52,538 nt of DNA, from positions 1-52,538 of the forward strand of contig REDA01000007.1 of assembly GCA_007693745.1 (NCBI GenBank). Direction: 5' to 3'. The DNA comes from Balneolaceae bacterium (GTDB lineage: Bacteria; Bacteroidota; Rhodothermia; Balneolales; Balneolaceae). A model generated the notes under the pieces. It ran no database searches and had not been told where the DNA came from. It worked only from the letters and a program-made list of their open reading frames with translations. Shown here in pieces: positions 17,962 to 28,900 of this stretch. How positions within the stretch are numbered: position 1 is the stretch's first letter; every line of letters begins with the position of its first letter. The translations under genes were made by a program, and so were the position numbers.

Positions 17962-20900
17962 ATGAGACCGGCTACATATCTACTCCCTCTGTTTTTTTTT
18001 CTGTTTTTATTCTATCCTCTTGCTTCCTATGCGCTTCAGGAGGCTCATCCGGTTTATTTCTACAACTCCGACCCGCATTTTATTTCTGAGCATTGGACTA
18101 CCAATAACGGCCTTCCAATCAACCACATCAACCAGATCTACCAAACACCGGACGGTTTTATCTGGATGGCTACATTTAACGGACTGGTCCGATTTGATGG
18201 TATCACGTTCAGGGAATTCAACTCCGGAAATACCCCGGAACTGCCATCGAACCGAATTCTTTCCATCCAGCCCGGGATCGGTAATTCATTCTGGATCAAT
18301 ACGGAGCAAGGCCACCTCGTACTGGTTGAAAATGGAAAATTCAGATCATTCGAAGACGAATTCCTTACTGAAGACGGCATCATAACGATAGTGAACAGAA
18401 TCCGGGTCCGTATTCATGGTGACAGAACCTGGATTAGCGCAAAAAACGGGCTTTTTTTCTATCAGGACCATGAAATAATGGCCTTCCGGCCAGATCTATT
18501 TGACGTCTCCTCCAATCCTTTGATTGATCGGAAAATCTCAACCATTCATGTCGGGAGTGATCAGATTGTTCGAGTGATAGATGCAAATGGCATGATCTGG
18601 GAAATTGATTCAAATCTGGAAGTAACAAATACAATTCAAATTCCGGAGATTATTGGTGCTGATGCGATTATGCAAGATAATAACGGTATCTATTGGATAG
18701 CCAGAGATCAGATCGTCCGGTTGAATCAAGTTGAACACCGGATTCTATCTGAGCCGGAGAACCTAAAAGATGACTGGAACCGGGTACACCCTTATTACCT
18801 GAGCTTTAAGGAAAATCCGGACGGCACCATTATGGTTTCAACCCTCAACGGGATGGTGAAAATTGAAAATAACTCCCTGTCTGTACTGGATTATATTGAA
18901 TCCAGAGTTCACGGAACTTTTCCTGATATGCTGGGCAGTTCGTTCGCGGAGTGTACTGATTCATCCGTCTGGGCAATTGTACAGGATCGTGTTTACAAAA
19001 ATGGTGAGTTTATCTTTCAGGCTGGTGCACACGGAGTAGGTATTTACTGCGACCGGGAAATGAATCTTTGGATCCCCACCAGAGGAAATGGCCTTTTCAG
19101 ATACCGGCAATCACAGCTCGACAACTTCTCTTTTCAATATACCACACCCAGCTTTTATGGGATATTCATTGATTCCTACAACACCTATTGGACTGGTGGT
19201 TTTTCTGAGTTAACCCAGGTTGATTCGAATGGAACAGTCCACGAAAGTGTAAATCGGGGTGGTGACGGAGCAACCGCCACATTTTTTGAAGCTTCAGACG
19301 GTTCTCTCTGGAACGGATATCATCGGTGCAGAGCCTCGAACCGTTCCGCAACCGGAGCATGTCTGGAGTTTGAAACGCTCAGTGAATTAAACAGGGATAA
19401 TGTTTACTCAGTTTATGAAGACCCCAGGAAAAGAATGTGGTTTGGCACGGATGTGGGATTATTCCGACTTGATAACGGTATCCTTGAAGAGGTTATACTT
19501 TCCGAAACCGGCTCTCAGCGACCGGTTCGCTACATCCTGGAAGGTGCCGATTCCGCACTCTGGATGGCTACAAACGGGAGTGGGATTTTCCGCTATCACA
19601 ATGGGGTATCGGATGCCTTCACAAGGGATCAGGGTCTGACAAGCAACAACATCCGCGCACTTTTCGAAGATGAAGAAGGTTTTATCTGGATTGCCACGGA
19701 AGACCTGGGCTTAAACCGGCTGAATCCCGTTACCGGTGAAGTAGTCATTATTCAAAAAAGTGATGGTCTCTTTGAAGACGGTCTCCACAAAATGCTGTTG
19801 GATGATTACGGAAGAATGTGGTTCAATACAAATCAGGGAATTTTCTGGGTACCGTTCAACCACCTTCAGGAATTTGCAAACAACGAGAGAAACCGCATCC
19901 ACTCTACCTATTACAATGAACGAAATGGTATGCTCAACCGCGAAGGCAATGGCGGTTTTCAAAACTCCGGATTTAAATCAGAAGACGGCCGGTTATTTTT
20001 TGCTACACAAAACGGAATAGTAGTGATCGATCCAAGCCGTATCGATGTTCAAACACCTTTTCCCGCTGTTATCATCGATGATTTCCGCGTGGGTAATGAA
20101 TCCCTCTTTACCGGTGAATCCGCCACACTACTGACTAAAGATCAGCGTAGTTTTTCAATTCAGTTTACCGCCCCCTTCTTTATGGCTCCCGACAGGGTTC
20201 GTTACCACTACAAACTGCAGGGCTTTGATGATGAGTGGAATGATGCCGGCAGCCGCCGGGAGGCCATTTACACGAACATCCCGGCCGGAACTTATCACTT
20301 TTCTGTCACCGCCGACCTTGGAAACGACGACACAACCTTCATTGAAACCACTCACGCTGTTGTTGTTGCTCCCTTTTTCTATGAAACCACCTGGTTTCCT
20401 GTTCTCATCTTTCTTCTGTCAGGTTTCATGATCGCCACAGGGTTCCGGTTGCGATTAAGGCATCAGATCAGAAGACAAAGAGTCCTGGAAGGCATTGTTG
20501 CAAAAAGAACAGAAGATCTAAGATCGGAAAAGGTTAAAACTGAAAAGCAGGCTGAACAACTCCGGATTTTATCACAGGAGAAAAACCGGTTCTTTACCAA
20601 TATCAGTCACGAGTTCAGAACCCCTCTCACACTCACCATCGCTCCCCTCGAAAACCTGAAATCCAGGAAGTATGGTGAGCTGTCACTGCAGGGTGAAGAG
20701 CAAATTAACATGGCCATTCGTAATTCAAAGCGGCTCATCAGATTGGTGAATCAATTGATGGACCTGGCCAAATTCGAAGCCCATCTCTTTAAGCTGAAAC
20801 CTGAGGCCGTCAATTTAAATCAGTATCTCAAATACATCTCAGCCAGATTTATCGGAGTCGCAGAAAGAAACCACGTTCATTTTGATGTTGAAATTCCTGA

Positions 20901-22158
20901 TGAAATAATCATCGTCAATATTGATCCTGAGCAATTTGAGAAAGTGATTTTCAACCTGCTTTCCAATGCGTTCAAGTTTACACCTGAAAATGGCACGATC
21001 TCAATTTCGCTTTACTCCGAAAACAACCGGGCAACCATCAAAGTAAATGATTCCGGTATCGGTATATCAGAAGAACATCTGCCCCGGCTTTTCGATCGTT
21101 TTTACCAGGTTGAAAAATCAGAACTACAGCCGGGCAGCGGAATTGGTTTGGCTCTGGTGAAAGAGATAACGGAACAGCATGACGGACAGGTTCAGGCAAT
21201 AAGCGAAATGGGAAAAGGAACTGAGTTTACAGTCTCTTTGCCACTCACAGAGTCCTTCCACCCCGGAAAATCGCTCATCGACAGACCCGCCGATCTGGAA
21301 TTTGATCTTTATGAAGGGCTTTCTGAAAACAGTGAAACCGACCAATCAGACAAAGACCTGACGAATGATGATGACCGAAAAACAGTCATGGTGATTGATG
21401 ACAATCCGGATATCCGTTCCTATCTCAGAGAACAGCTCTCTGTCGATTATAATGTCGTGGACGCATCAACAGGATCCGAAGCCCTGGAACGTATTCACAG
21501 ACTGCTTCCGGATGTTATTGTTTCTGATATTATGATGCCTGATGGTGATGGTTTCAGTTTATTAAAAAAATTGAGATCCAATAGTGAAACCAGTTTTCTG
21601 CCTGTCATCCTGCTCACTGCACGCGCAGAGGCTGAGGACAAATTGGATGGCCTCGGAATTGGAGCCGACGATTACATCACAAAACCGTTCAGCATGGAGG
21701 AAGTAGCTGCAAGGGTTCATAATCTCATCGAACGACAGAAACGGCTTCAGAAACATTTTGCGAAAGAGTCTGAGAAACCCACATCACCAAATAAAGAACA
21801 ACATCCCGATCCTGATAAAGCGAAATCGGCCGATGATATTTACCTTGAGAGAATCAGATCCATTGTACAGGAGAGAATGCACGATGAAGATTTCAGCGTT
21901 GAAGATCTCTCTAACCTGATGTTTCAAAGCCGAATTCAACTTTTCCGGCGGATGAAGGAGCTCATCGGCGAGACTCCAAGTGGATTTATCAAACGGATCA
22001 GACTCGAACACGGCGCCGATCTCCTTGTCAGGAAAGCCGGAAATGTCAGCGAGATCGCATACTCAACAGGGTTCAGAAGTGTCGCTCAGTTTTCAAAATC
22101 TTTCCGCGATCACTTCAATGAAACGCCCACCTCATACGCTGCCTCAAAAACAACCTGA
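17962..22158 (+). CDS. Hybrid two-component regulator (HTCS) with propeller sensor and AraC output
   Basis: This 1398-residue protein combines a whole two-component pathway. A signal peptide (residues 1-24) leads into periplasmic Reg_prop propeller repeats (about 40-690; for example TPDGFIWMATFNGLVRFDG and DEEGFIWIATEDLGLNRLN), a Y_Y_Y domain (about 715-800), one membrane helix (about 808-830), HisKA with His883 in SHEFRTP, a HATPase domain with SNAFKF and DSGIGIS, a receiver with Asp1189 in SDIMMPDGDG, and an AraC-type helix-turn-helix at the end. Such HTCS proteins usually sense oligosaccharides and switch on nearby glycan genes. No SusC/SusD pair is in view; candidate targets are the GH130 lipoprotein and the genes downstream. 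Confidence 0.95.
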   Translation: MRPATYLLPLFFFLFLFYPLASYALQEAHPVYFYNSDPHFISEHWTTNNGLPINHINQIYQTPDGFIWMATFNGLVRFDGITFREFNSGNTPELPSNRILSIQPGIGNSFWINTEQGHLVLVENGKFRSFEDEFLTEDGIITIVNRIRVRIHGDRTWISAKNGLFFYQDHEIMAFRPDLFDVSSNPLIDRKISTIHVGSDQIVRVIDANGMIWEIDSNLEVTNTIQIPEIIGADAIMQDNNGIYWIARDQIVRLNQVEHRILSEPENLKDDWNRVHPYYLSFKENPDGTIMVSTLNGMVKIENNSLSVLDYIESRVHGTFPDMLGSSFAECTDSSVWAIVQDRVYKNGEFIFQAGAHGVGIYCDREMNLWIPTRGNGLFRYRQSQLDNFSFQYTTPSFYGIFIDSYNTYWTGGFSELTQVDSNGTVHESVNRGGDGATATFFEASDGSLWNGYHRCRASNRSATGACLEFETLSELNRDNVYSVYEDPRKRMWFGTDVGLFRLDNGILEEVILSETGSQRPVRYILEGADSALWMATNGSGIFRYHNGVSDAFTRDQGLTSNNIRALFEDEEGFIWIATEDLGLNRLNPVTGEVVIIQKSDGLFEDGLHKMLLDDYGRMWFNTNQGIFWVPFNHLQEFANNERNRIHSTYYNERNGMLNREGNGGFQNSGFKSEDGRLFFATQNGIVVIDPSRIDVQTPFPAVIIDDFRVGNESLFTGESATLLTKDQRSFSIQFTAPFFMAPDRVRYHYKLQGFDDEWNDAGSRREAIYTNIPAGTYHFSVTADLGNDDTTFIETTHAVVVAPFFYETTWFPVLIFLLSGFMIATGFRLRLRHQIRRQRVLEGIVAKRTEDLRSEKVKTEKQAEQLRILSQEKNRFFTNISHEFRTPLTLTIAPLENLKSRKYGELSLQGEEQINMAIRNSKRLIRLVNQLMDLAKFEAHLFKLKPEAVNLNQYLKYISARFIGVAERNHVHFDVEIPDEIIIVNIDPEQFEKVIFNLLSNAFKFTPENGTISISLYSENNRATIKVNDSGIGISEEHLPRLFDRFYQVEKSELQPGSGIGLALVKEITEQHDGQVQAISEMGKGTEFTVSLPLTESFHPGKSLIDRPADLEFDLYEGLSENSETDQSDKDLTNDDDRKTVMVIDDNPDIRSYLREQLSVDYNVVDASTGSEALERIHRLLPDVIVSDIMMPDGDGFSLLKKLRSNSETSFLPVILLTARAEAEDKLDGLGIGADDYITKPFSMEEVAARVHNLIERQKRLQKHFAKESEKPTSPNKEQHPDPDKAKSADDIYLERIRSIVQERMHDEDFSVEDLSNLMFQSRIQLFRRMKELIGETPSGFIKRIRLEHGADLLVRKAGNVSEIAYSTGFRSVAQFSKSFRDHFNETPTSYAASKTT

Positions 22159-22394
22159 TAACACCCAGCTGTTATTCAATTTTACATACGCCGCAGTTTG
22201 AAGTCAATTCACTTCAACCGGAGCTAAACTCAGAAAAAAATCAACTCCAACTCCCTGTTTGGAGTCATTTAAGCTGTTTGAACGGTAAATGTAACGAGAG
22301 AACAACAAAATGTAACGTAGTCAAAAAGAGAAAATCCATCACTGAAATACATTGTTTGCAGGAGTACAACTTTCAACAAACGACTGGTAAAACA

Positions 22395-22919
22395 ATGAAA
22401 ACATTACAAACTATCATTTCTCTCACACTTATCATTAAGATCTTTTCTGTATCTCTGCCCTACGCACAGGATACACGCACCTTACTGCCTCTCGATGCTA
22501 AAGATTTTCAATGTCTGAAGTCTGTTGATTGCATCAAAAACAGCGAGAGCCTTAAAGAAAAAGGGTGGTCTTTCATTTTTGATGATACCGTTGAAAATTT
22601 TCCGCAAGAATTAACGGCGAAAATGGATGGCGAAAATGTATCTTTCTTCGCAATCTACAATAAAGAAGGCGACTTGATCAGATCTGAATATAAGCGTAAA
22701 AACATGTCCCTTCCCACCTCCCTGTTCGCATACCTTGCAGATAACAGCCAGGATGGCTGGATACTGACCGGAACCCAGATGGTGATGTACAATTTTGACG
22801 AATCTACTGTTACCTACGAAGTATTTCTTCAAAATGGCTCTTCATCAGAATCCATGAACTTTGATATAGCTTTTATCGAAGCATTAACGAAAGATGAAAT
22901 TATACTGTTAGCCCCTTAA
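22395..22919 (+). CDS. Secreted PepSY-like protein of unknown function
   Basis: This is about 174 residues from ATG 22395, which opens a clear signal peptide (MKTLQTIISLTLIIKIF, cleavage near SLPYAQ). A longer frame from a TTG at 22278 would bury that signal. The mature part contains a Cys pair (QCLKSVDC) and alternating strands with GDLIRSEYKRKN, LPTSLFAYLADN and TVTYEVFLQNGSS, resembling the PepSY-like putative inhibitor-type proteins common in Bacteroidota. Function is unknown. It sits 236 bp behind the HTCS gene and ahead of a strong terminator, so it may be a target of that regulator. Confidence 0.6.
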   Translation: MKTLQTIISLTLIIKIFSVSLPYAQDTRTLLPLDAKDFQCLKSVDCIKNSESLKEKGWSFIFDDTVENFPQELTAKMDGENVSFFAIYNKEGDLIRSEYKRKNMSLPTSLFAYLADNSQDGWILTGTQMVMYNFDESTVTYEVFLQNGSSSESMNFDIAFIEALTKDEIILLAP

Positions 22920-22927
22920 TTCGTTGA

Positions 22928-22967
22928 AAAGCCCAAACACCTTTAAGAGACGGGTTGTTTGGGCTTT
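22928..22967 (+). terminator. Rho-independent terminator
   Basis: AAAGCCCAAACA and TGTTTGGGCTTT are perfect 12-bp complementary arms around a 16-base loop, followed by CTCT. It lies 9 bp after the stop of the PepSY-like gene. The stem is A/T-flanked on both sides, so it could also work in the other direction. Confidence 0.85.
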
Positions 22968-23118
22968 CTCTGTTCAGCAGTAAGAACATGTTCAATTCCC
23001 CTGTTCTTTCGATTTTTATTGCAACTTTCCCCGTTATTGAATAACCTGAAACTATGTAAATCATCGATTCCGACTGCCCGGGCAGCCCGGAATTAACTTT
23101 TTCCATGTAAATTAAGAG

Positions 23119-23254
23119 CGGGTTTTAAAAACCGTAATTTTGCACAAGATCAAGGCATTTGCAAATTTTAAAACGCAGCCTGTCTGCGAACCGTGAGGAC
23201 TAAAAATTTGTGACAACCAAGAGATTGTTGAAAAAAAACAGTTTTAAAAAGTCC
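23119..23254. repeat. Dispersed inverted-repeat element, copy C
   Basis: The left end CGGGTTTTAAAAACC and right end AACAGTTTTAAAAAGTCC are imperfect inverted complements. The core TTTTGCACAAGATCAAGGC matches copy B exactly over 18 bases. It also has AAAACGCAGCC, CCGTGAGGAC and TTGTGACAACCAAG. It lies 49 bp before the oxidoreductase start, in a 384 bp gap that otherwise holds only the upstream terminator. Confidence 0.78.
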
Positions 23255-23303
23255 GCTAAGACAATTTTGTCTGCCAACGTATTCAAAGTAATGAGGGAAC
23301 TTT

Positions 23304-24710
23304 ATGTCTAATCAATCTCGAAAAAACTTTCTTCGGAACAGCGCCCTGGGTCTTGCCGGCCTCTCCATGGCACCTATGTTTGCCAGAGCCGCTGATTCAG
23401 TCACCCAGCTCGAACAGCAACCCTGGAAATCCAGATTTGCTGCAAACGACCGCATCCGCGTAGCCGCTCTCGGAATGGGTATTATTGCACATTACAACGT
23501 GCGAACCGCACTGCAGGTACCCGGAGTGGAGTTCGTAGCCGCCGCAGATGCGTTCGATTCGCGCCTTGTCAGAGCCAAAGAGATCTGGGGAAACCAGTTA
23601 TTTACCACCAGGGACTATCGTGAAATTCTGAACCGGCCCGATGTGGATCTGGTTCTCATCAGTACACCGGATCACTGGCATGCAAAAATGACGATCGACG
23701 CCCTTGAAGCCGGTAAGCACGTCTTCTGCGAAAAACCGGTTGTACAGCAGATGGATGAGGGACATGCTGTCATTGAAGCCCATCGCAAAGCCGGAAAAGT
23801 GGTGCATGTGGGAAGCCAGTTTGGCAGTAATATGATCTTTCTGAAGGCCGCTGAACTCTTCAGGCAGGGAGCGATCGGTACCCTGAATCAGATCGTGGCA
23901 ACCTATAACCGAAACTCATCACTTGGTGCCTGGCAATATACCATTCCCGATAACGCTTCTCCGGAAAATCTCGACTGGGATGCATTCCTCGGTCATGCAA
24001 CGAAAAGGCCGTTTGACCCCACACGCTTCTTCCGCTGGAGAAATTACGACGACTACGGCACCGGTGTAGCCGGTGATCTTTTCGTTCACCTCTTTACCGG
24101 AATTCACACCGTTATGAACTCCTACGGACCTACACGCATCTGCGGATTTGGCGGCCTGCGATCGTGGCTCGACGGCAGGGATGCGGAAGATGTTGTGGCC
24201 GGCCAGTATCACTACCCCGAAACTGAATCTCATCCGGAATGTACCTGCGTACTGCAGAGTAATCTCGCCGACGGCGGCGGCTCGGGAACTCAGTTCCTGT
24301 TCATCGGTGATGAAGGCTCCCTTGCTGTTGATCCGGGATCTTCCATCAAACTTACACGCATACCCCGTCGCGATCCTTCCATTAATGAAGTGATCAGAGG
24401 GTATAACTCTGTGATGACCTTCTCGGAAGCCGATCAAAGAAGGATTGAACAGCAGATGATCAGAAATCAGCAGGAGACCGTTTCATTCGGTCCCGAAATG
24501 AATCAGACAGAAGAATATCGGGCTCCCGCAGGTTATGACGACCGTCTGGATCACTTTGTGAATATGTTTAATTCTGTCCGAAACGGCGCCCCGGAAGTAC
24601 AGCCGCCAATTGTCGGCTTCAGAGCCGCGGCACCTTCCCTGCTTACAAATACAAGTATCCGGGAAAACCGCGTGATTGAGTGGGATCCGGTAAACCTCCG
24701 GGTTTCCTGA
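23304..24710 (+). CDS. Exported Gfo/Idh/MocA family oxidoreductase
   Basis: This 468-residue protein has an N-terminal Tat-like signal (SRKNFLRNSALGLAGLSMAP, with RK in place of RR, ending near FARAADS). The NAD(P) fold follows at about 50-165 (VAALGMGIIAHYN, VEFVAAADAFD, DLVLISTPDHWHAKM) with the family's EKPV catalytic lysine motif, then the alpha/beta C-terminal domain. In Bacteroidota such exported members oxidise sugars or release glycosides in the periplasm; the substrate here is unknown. A repeat copy precedes it and a terminator follows. Confidence 0.88.
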   Translation: MSNQSRKNFLRNSALGLAGLSMAPMFARAADSVTQLEQQPWKSRFAANDRIRVAALGMGIIAHYNVRTALQVPGVEFVAAADAFDSRLVRAKEIWGNQLFTTRDYREILNRPDVDLVLISTPDHWHAKMTIDALEAGKHVFCEKPVVQQMDEGHAVIEAHRKAGKVVHVGSQFGSNMIFLKAAELFRQGAIGTLNQIVATYNRNSSLGAWQYTIPDNASPENLDWDAFLGHATKRPFDPTRFFRWRNYDDYGTGVAGDLFVHLFTGIHTVMNSYGPTRICGFGGLRSWLDGRDAEDVVAGQYHYPETESHPECTCVLQSNLADGGGSGTQFLFIGDEGSLAVDPGSSIKLTRIPRRDPSINEVIRGYNSVMTFSEADQRRIEQQMIRNQQETVSFGPEMNQTEEYRAPAGYDDRLDHFVNMFNSVRNGAPEVQPPIVGFRAAAPSLLTNTSIRENRVIEWDPVNLRVS

Positions 24711-24735
24711 CCAACCCAAAACAAAAGTAAGTACA

Positions 24736-24768
24736 ACCCGCATCCCTTTCTGAGGTGCGGGTTTTTTT
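24736..24768 (+). terminator. Rho-independent terminator of the oxidoreductase gene
   Basis: ACCCGCA and TGCGGGT form a 7-bp stem around 13 bases, followed by TTTTTT. It lies 25 bp past the stop codon. Confidence 0.88.
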
Positions 24769-24836
24769 ATTTCAGTTAGTAAACAGTGAATTGCTGCCAG
24801 GTCCATTTCCTCCCAGCAGGCCCTCATCTTTCGGGG

Positions 24837-25826
24837 CTACTTTTCAGCCGGTATCTCCGCACGCCGGTGCTGGTATAGGTGAAACCGGGCCACCGAAATC
24901 TCCATTCCTGGATCTGCATAGATTCCGACATAATTACCATAAAGTGGCAGAGTTCGCGCATCAAAGATGAGCTCCTTATTCAGGAACAGATAATACATAT
25001 CCCCCCGCCTGTACACTCCGAGTTCATTTCCCGCCCGCTGAAGATTCAGGTTTTCAACAGGGAAAAACAGATTCAGATCATCACTGCTTCCAAAGTTCAC
25101 CGCCTGAAAATCGATTCCCTGTTCAATAACATTCAGTTTCAGAAGATAGTAGTTCTCACCCCCGTCGGATCCGAAGATGAGACCCGCAGAAGGATTCCAA
25201 ACCAACGGCCTGTAACTCACCAGCTGAAATTGAACCTGCAGGTAGAAGTCGTTATCCGGAATAAAATCCGTTTGAAAGTGAATTTCAGACGCCGTCTCTG
25301 ATTCCCCTGTCTGGAGTCTTGTCCCGAAATCTGACGTCTCGAACCGCTCAAATTCGCTTTCGTTCTGTAAATACCCGCTATGTTCCCTGATGAGATCGAT
25401 CGGCTCTGCATACTCCCTGAGCAGCTGTATCTCCCGGTCAAACAGCTCCCGCTCTTCAAGATCCAGCAACAGCTGCCGTTCCAGCTCAATCGCTTCTGTA
25501 ATGATATTTCGGACATTCTGCTGTATGATCGCCATCTGATCCAGGCTCCCGGTGAGATTTCCGCGCCTCAGTAAAATCGTAAGATACTGATCGTGTGAAG
25601 TGAGCTGCCTTCTGAACGATTCATCTTCTATCAGTCCCTGATAAAGGTAGATCAGTGCCGAAAGTCTCACAGCAAACGCAAAGGCAGCCTGCTCCAGCGC
25701 CTGTATGTCTTCCGGATTCTCAATTTCCAGCGTGAAGGGTGGCTGCAATGCCGGAAGTGTCTGGGATTGAACGGGCGCTACCTCAAGGATTAAAACACAT
25801 ACGATAAGAAAGGTTTTGATTTTCAT
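24837..25826 (-). CDS. Secreted protein with concanavalin-like C-terminal domain, unknown function
   Basis: This is a 329-residue protein with a signal peptide (MKIKTFLIVCVLILEVAPVQS, cleavage near SQTLP). Residues about 35-175 are mostly helical and acidic. Residues about 185-325 alternate strands in the pattern of laminin-G/DUF1080-type sandwiches: FYLQVQFQLV, AGLIFGSDGGENYYLLKL, ELIFDARTLP, YVGIYADPGMEISVARFHLYQ. That fold usually binds or cleaves sugars, but no catalytic residues can be assigned. It lies 97 bp downstream of the hybrid kinase gene on the same strand and converges with the exported oxidoreductase. Confidence 0.55.
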   Translation of the reverse strand: MKIKTFLIVCVLILEVAPVQSQTLPALQPPFTLEIENPEDIQALEQAAFAFAVRLSALIYLYQGLIEDESFRRQLTSHDQYLTILLRRGNLTGSLDQMAIIQQNVRNIITEAIELERQLLLDLEERELFDREIQLLREYAEPIDLIREHSGYLQNESEFERFETSDFGTRLQTGESETASEIHFQTDFIPDNDFYLQVQFQLVSYRPLVWNPSAGLIFGSDGGENYYLLKLNVIEQGIDFQAVNFGSSDDLNLFFPVENLNLQRAGNELGVYRRGDMYYLFLNKELIFDARTLPLYGNYVGIYADPGMEISVARFHLYQHRRAEIPAEK

Positions 25827-25923
25827 GGCAGTTATCCCGTAAAATCAAAAAAAACCTGGCAGAAAACAAGGCCGGCTATCCCGCATCCATCTCATGGAGA
25901 GCTCTTAATTGCGGATTTAAACC

Positions 25924-28900
25924 TTATTCACCTTTCGTCTCAGCGCGTTTCTGCAGTATATGCCCTACCGTCTGCCGCAGGGCATCCGATTCAACAGGCT
26001 TGATCAAAAAACCATTCATCCCTGCATCCAGGCATTTCTGTTTGTCCTCCTCCATCACCGCCGCCGTCAGCGCAACAATTGGAACTCCTTTTCGGCCACA
26101 CTGCAGCTCCCTGATCGTTCTTGTCGCCTCCAATCCATCCATCACGGGCATGTGAATATCCATTAAAATAAGATCCGGTTGCTCCTGTTCACACTTTTGA
26201 ACCGCCTCCTCACCGTTTTCAGCTTCAATAATGATCACATCCGGTACAATCCCCTTCAGAAGCGACCTGACCAAAAGCCTGTTGAGAGGTACATCCTCTA
26301 CGATCAAAATGACCGGGGTTTCTTTGTGTCCACTTTCGGGTTCGGTATTGATTATCGCATTTGATAACCCCGTTTCTTTTTTAGTGACCGGCCCGCCCGG
26401 CACAGGAACATTACGGGTACTTTTCTCAATCTCCTCCAGACCAGAGATCAATTCAGGATCCATCACCAATTCTGCTTCGATGGTGAATCCAAACAGTGAA
26501 CCCACCCCGGGCTCGCTATGCACCTCAATCACCGTATTCATCTTTTTGGCGAGTGAGCTGGAAATCACCAGCCCAAGGCCGCTGCCGCCATAAAGTCTCG
26601 TCGTAGAGTTATCCCCCTGCATAAAAGGCGTGAAGAGTTTCTCCAGCTGTTCCCTGCTCATTCCGATACCCGTATCACGGATTTCAAACCGATAACTTCC
26701 ACTGTTTTCACTGCTCTTTTTAAACGTTACACGTATCTCAACCTCCCCTTCTTTCGTGAATTTCACCGCGTTGCTCAACAGATTGAGTAGAATCTGTTTC
26801 AAACGCAGGGGATCTGCAATGGCGTATTCCGGTATTCCAGGCTCAATATTGATAAGCAACTCAAGATTCTTCGAAAAGGCTCTGTGCTTCACAATGTCTG
26901 CTGTCTGTTCCACCAGGTCTGCAATGTTCACCGGGATCCACTCCAGCTCCATCCGGCCTGCTTCAATTTTTGAAAAATCGAGCACATCATTAATCACACT
27001 CAGCAGAGACCTGCCAGACTGCCTGGAATTCGAGACAAACTCTCTCTGATTTTCGGTGAGGTCTGTATTTTCAAGGAGTTCAAGAAATCCCAGTACCCCG
27101 TTGAGCGGTGTACGGATCTCATGACTCATTTTTGCCAAAAACTCCGATTTGGCGGCGCTGGCGCTGTCGGCTTTTTCCTTCGCATGAACCAGTTCCGTCT
27201 CCAGTTCTTTTCGGTGGGCGGCTATACCAATGTTTCCTGCAAATCCTGAGAGCAGCTCCAGTTCTGTCTCGTCCCAGTACCGCTCACTGTGCAGGGTTTC
27301 AAATCCCAGAAAAGAGCGCACATCCGATTCAAAAGAAACCGGTATAAAAAGATATGAACCCACGCCCTGACTCTCCATGATATTGTGAAGGGGTGAGCCC
27401 TGTTCCATCTCCTTTACATGTCCCTGAAAGGATTTGCCTGATAATATTTTTTCGCCATACACCCCAAACAGGGGAACCGGTAAATTCTGCAACCCCTCCT
27501 TTTTAAATTCCGGCGGACGTCCGTCAATGAAAACTTCAATTTCATGAGAACAGTATATTTCATCCTTCTCTGCCTCAATGGAGAAGTAAAAAGCCTGATC
27601 AGACTCAACTACCTTTGCCAGCAGCTGAAGAGCATTTGTAATGGCAAAAATAAGGTTTTGGTTTGACAGAAGTTCTGTTGCTGATCCTGAAATCGCTTTA
27701 ATCATGCGCTCATGATATTTCAGTCTCTCCACCTGAGAAATCCTGTTGAAGATGTTCACCAGCATCTCGGAAAAAAGAGTGAGCAGTGCTTTTTCAGATT
27801 CTGAATAGAAGTGGTAATTCTTTACTGAGTCAAATCCTACGAATCCGAGAAGCAGTCCCTCCGACAACATTGGCACCGTAATCAGGCTTTTTATCCCCTG
27901 TGGTTCAAGAATAGATTTTAACCCCCCTTCACCATCATCTTCAAGTTCCTGAACATTCGGTACATAGAAAGGAAATCCTCTTTCATGCTGGTTGACCGAC
28001 TGGGGAATATACTCAAGCGGAACACACTGCAGATTATCAATCTCAGGAGAGATCCCCTCTTCACACCATTCATAAGTATTGTTTGTGGTGTTTTTAACAA
28101 AATCATAATCGAAGATGTAGGCGCGGTCTGCCTCTACAAACCGGCACATTTTCATCAGTGCCTTATGGATCTTCTCATCAAGTGCATCCAGGGCGATATT
28201 GATAAAATCTGTGGATATTTCAAGTAGCAGTTCCTGAAACTGCATCTGCTGATGCAGGGAATGCTCAACCGCCTTTTTGTCAGTGATATCAAATCCGATG
28301 CAGAGAAGCTCTTCCGGCTCACCATCTGTGTTGCAGATGGCTGAAAATTCCCAGTAGGTAGAAAAAAAACCTCCCTCCCCGTCCGGCTTCTTCAATGTCA
28401 CAGGGTATCTCACCTCAGGGGTTTTCAGACACTGCTCAACCACCTTATGGCATTTATCCCAGTCCCCTTTCAGAATGGAGTGTAAGGAAAGCTCTCCACG
28501 CTCTTCATTTATATTGAATTGTTTCCGGAAATAGTCGTTGATATAGGTGTAGCGACCTTTCAAATCCGTTTTTACAATAAATATATGCTCGGAATCCACA
28601 AGTTTCCGGTACTGTTCCGCCAACGCATCTGCATGGCTTTTCTGCTTTTCAAGCTCCTGAATGATCTCAGCAGCCTCCATCGTTTTTCGACGCAACTCAA
28701 GCAGTTTTACGGTCTGCCGGCCGAGTGCAGTCAGTGATTCTTTCTGCACTACTGTAAGCTTTCTGGGTGTATCATCCACCGCACAAAGCACCCCAAGCGC
28801 ATGTCCGCGCTCTGTAACCAATGGTGTACCCGCATAAAAAATAATTCCGGGTTCTCCGCTAACGAGTGGATTATCGTGGAAACGGGGATCTGATCTGGCA

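Noticed and set aside
22244-22265. Small inverted repeat ACTCCAA...TTGGAGT after the HTCS gene
   Set aside because: A 7-bp stem with no T run is too weak to call a terminator or operator.
22900-23106. 68-residue minus-strand frame downstream of the PepSY-like gene
   Set aside because: It runs through the terminator hairpin, has no signal or family, and its composition gives no support.
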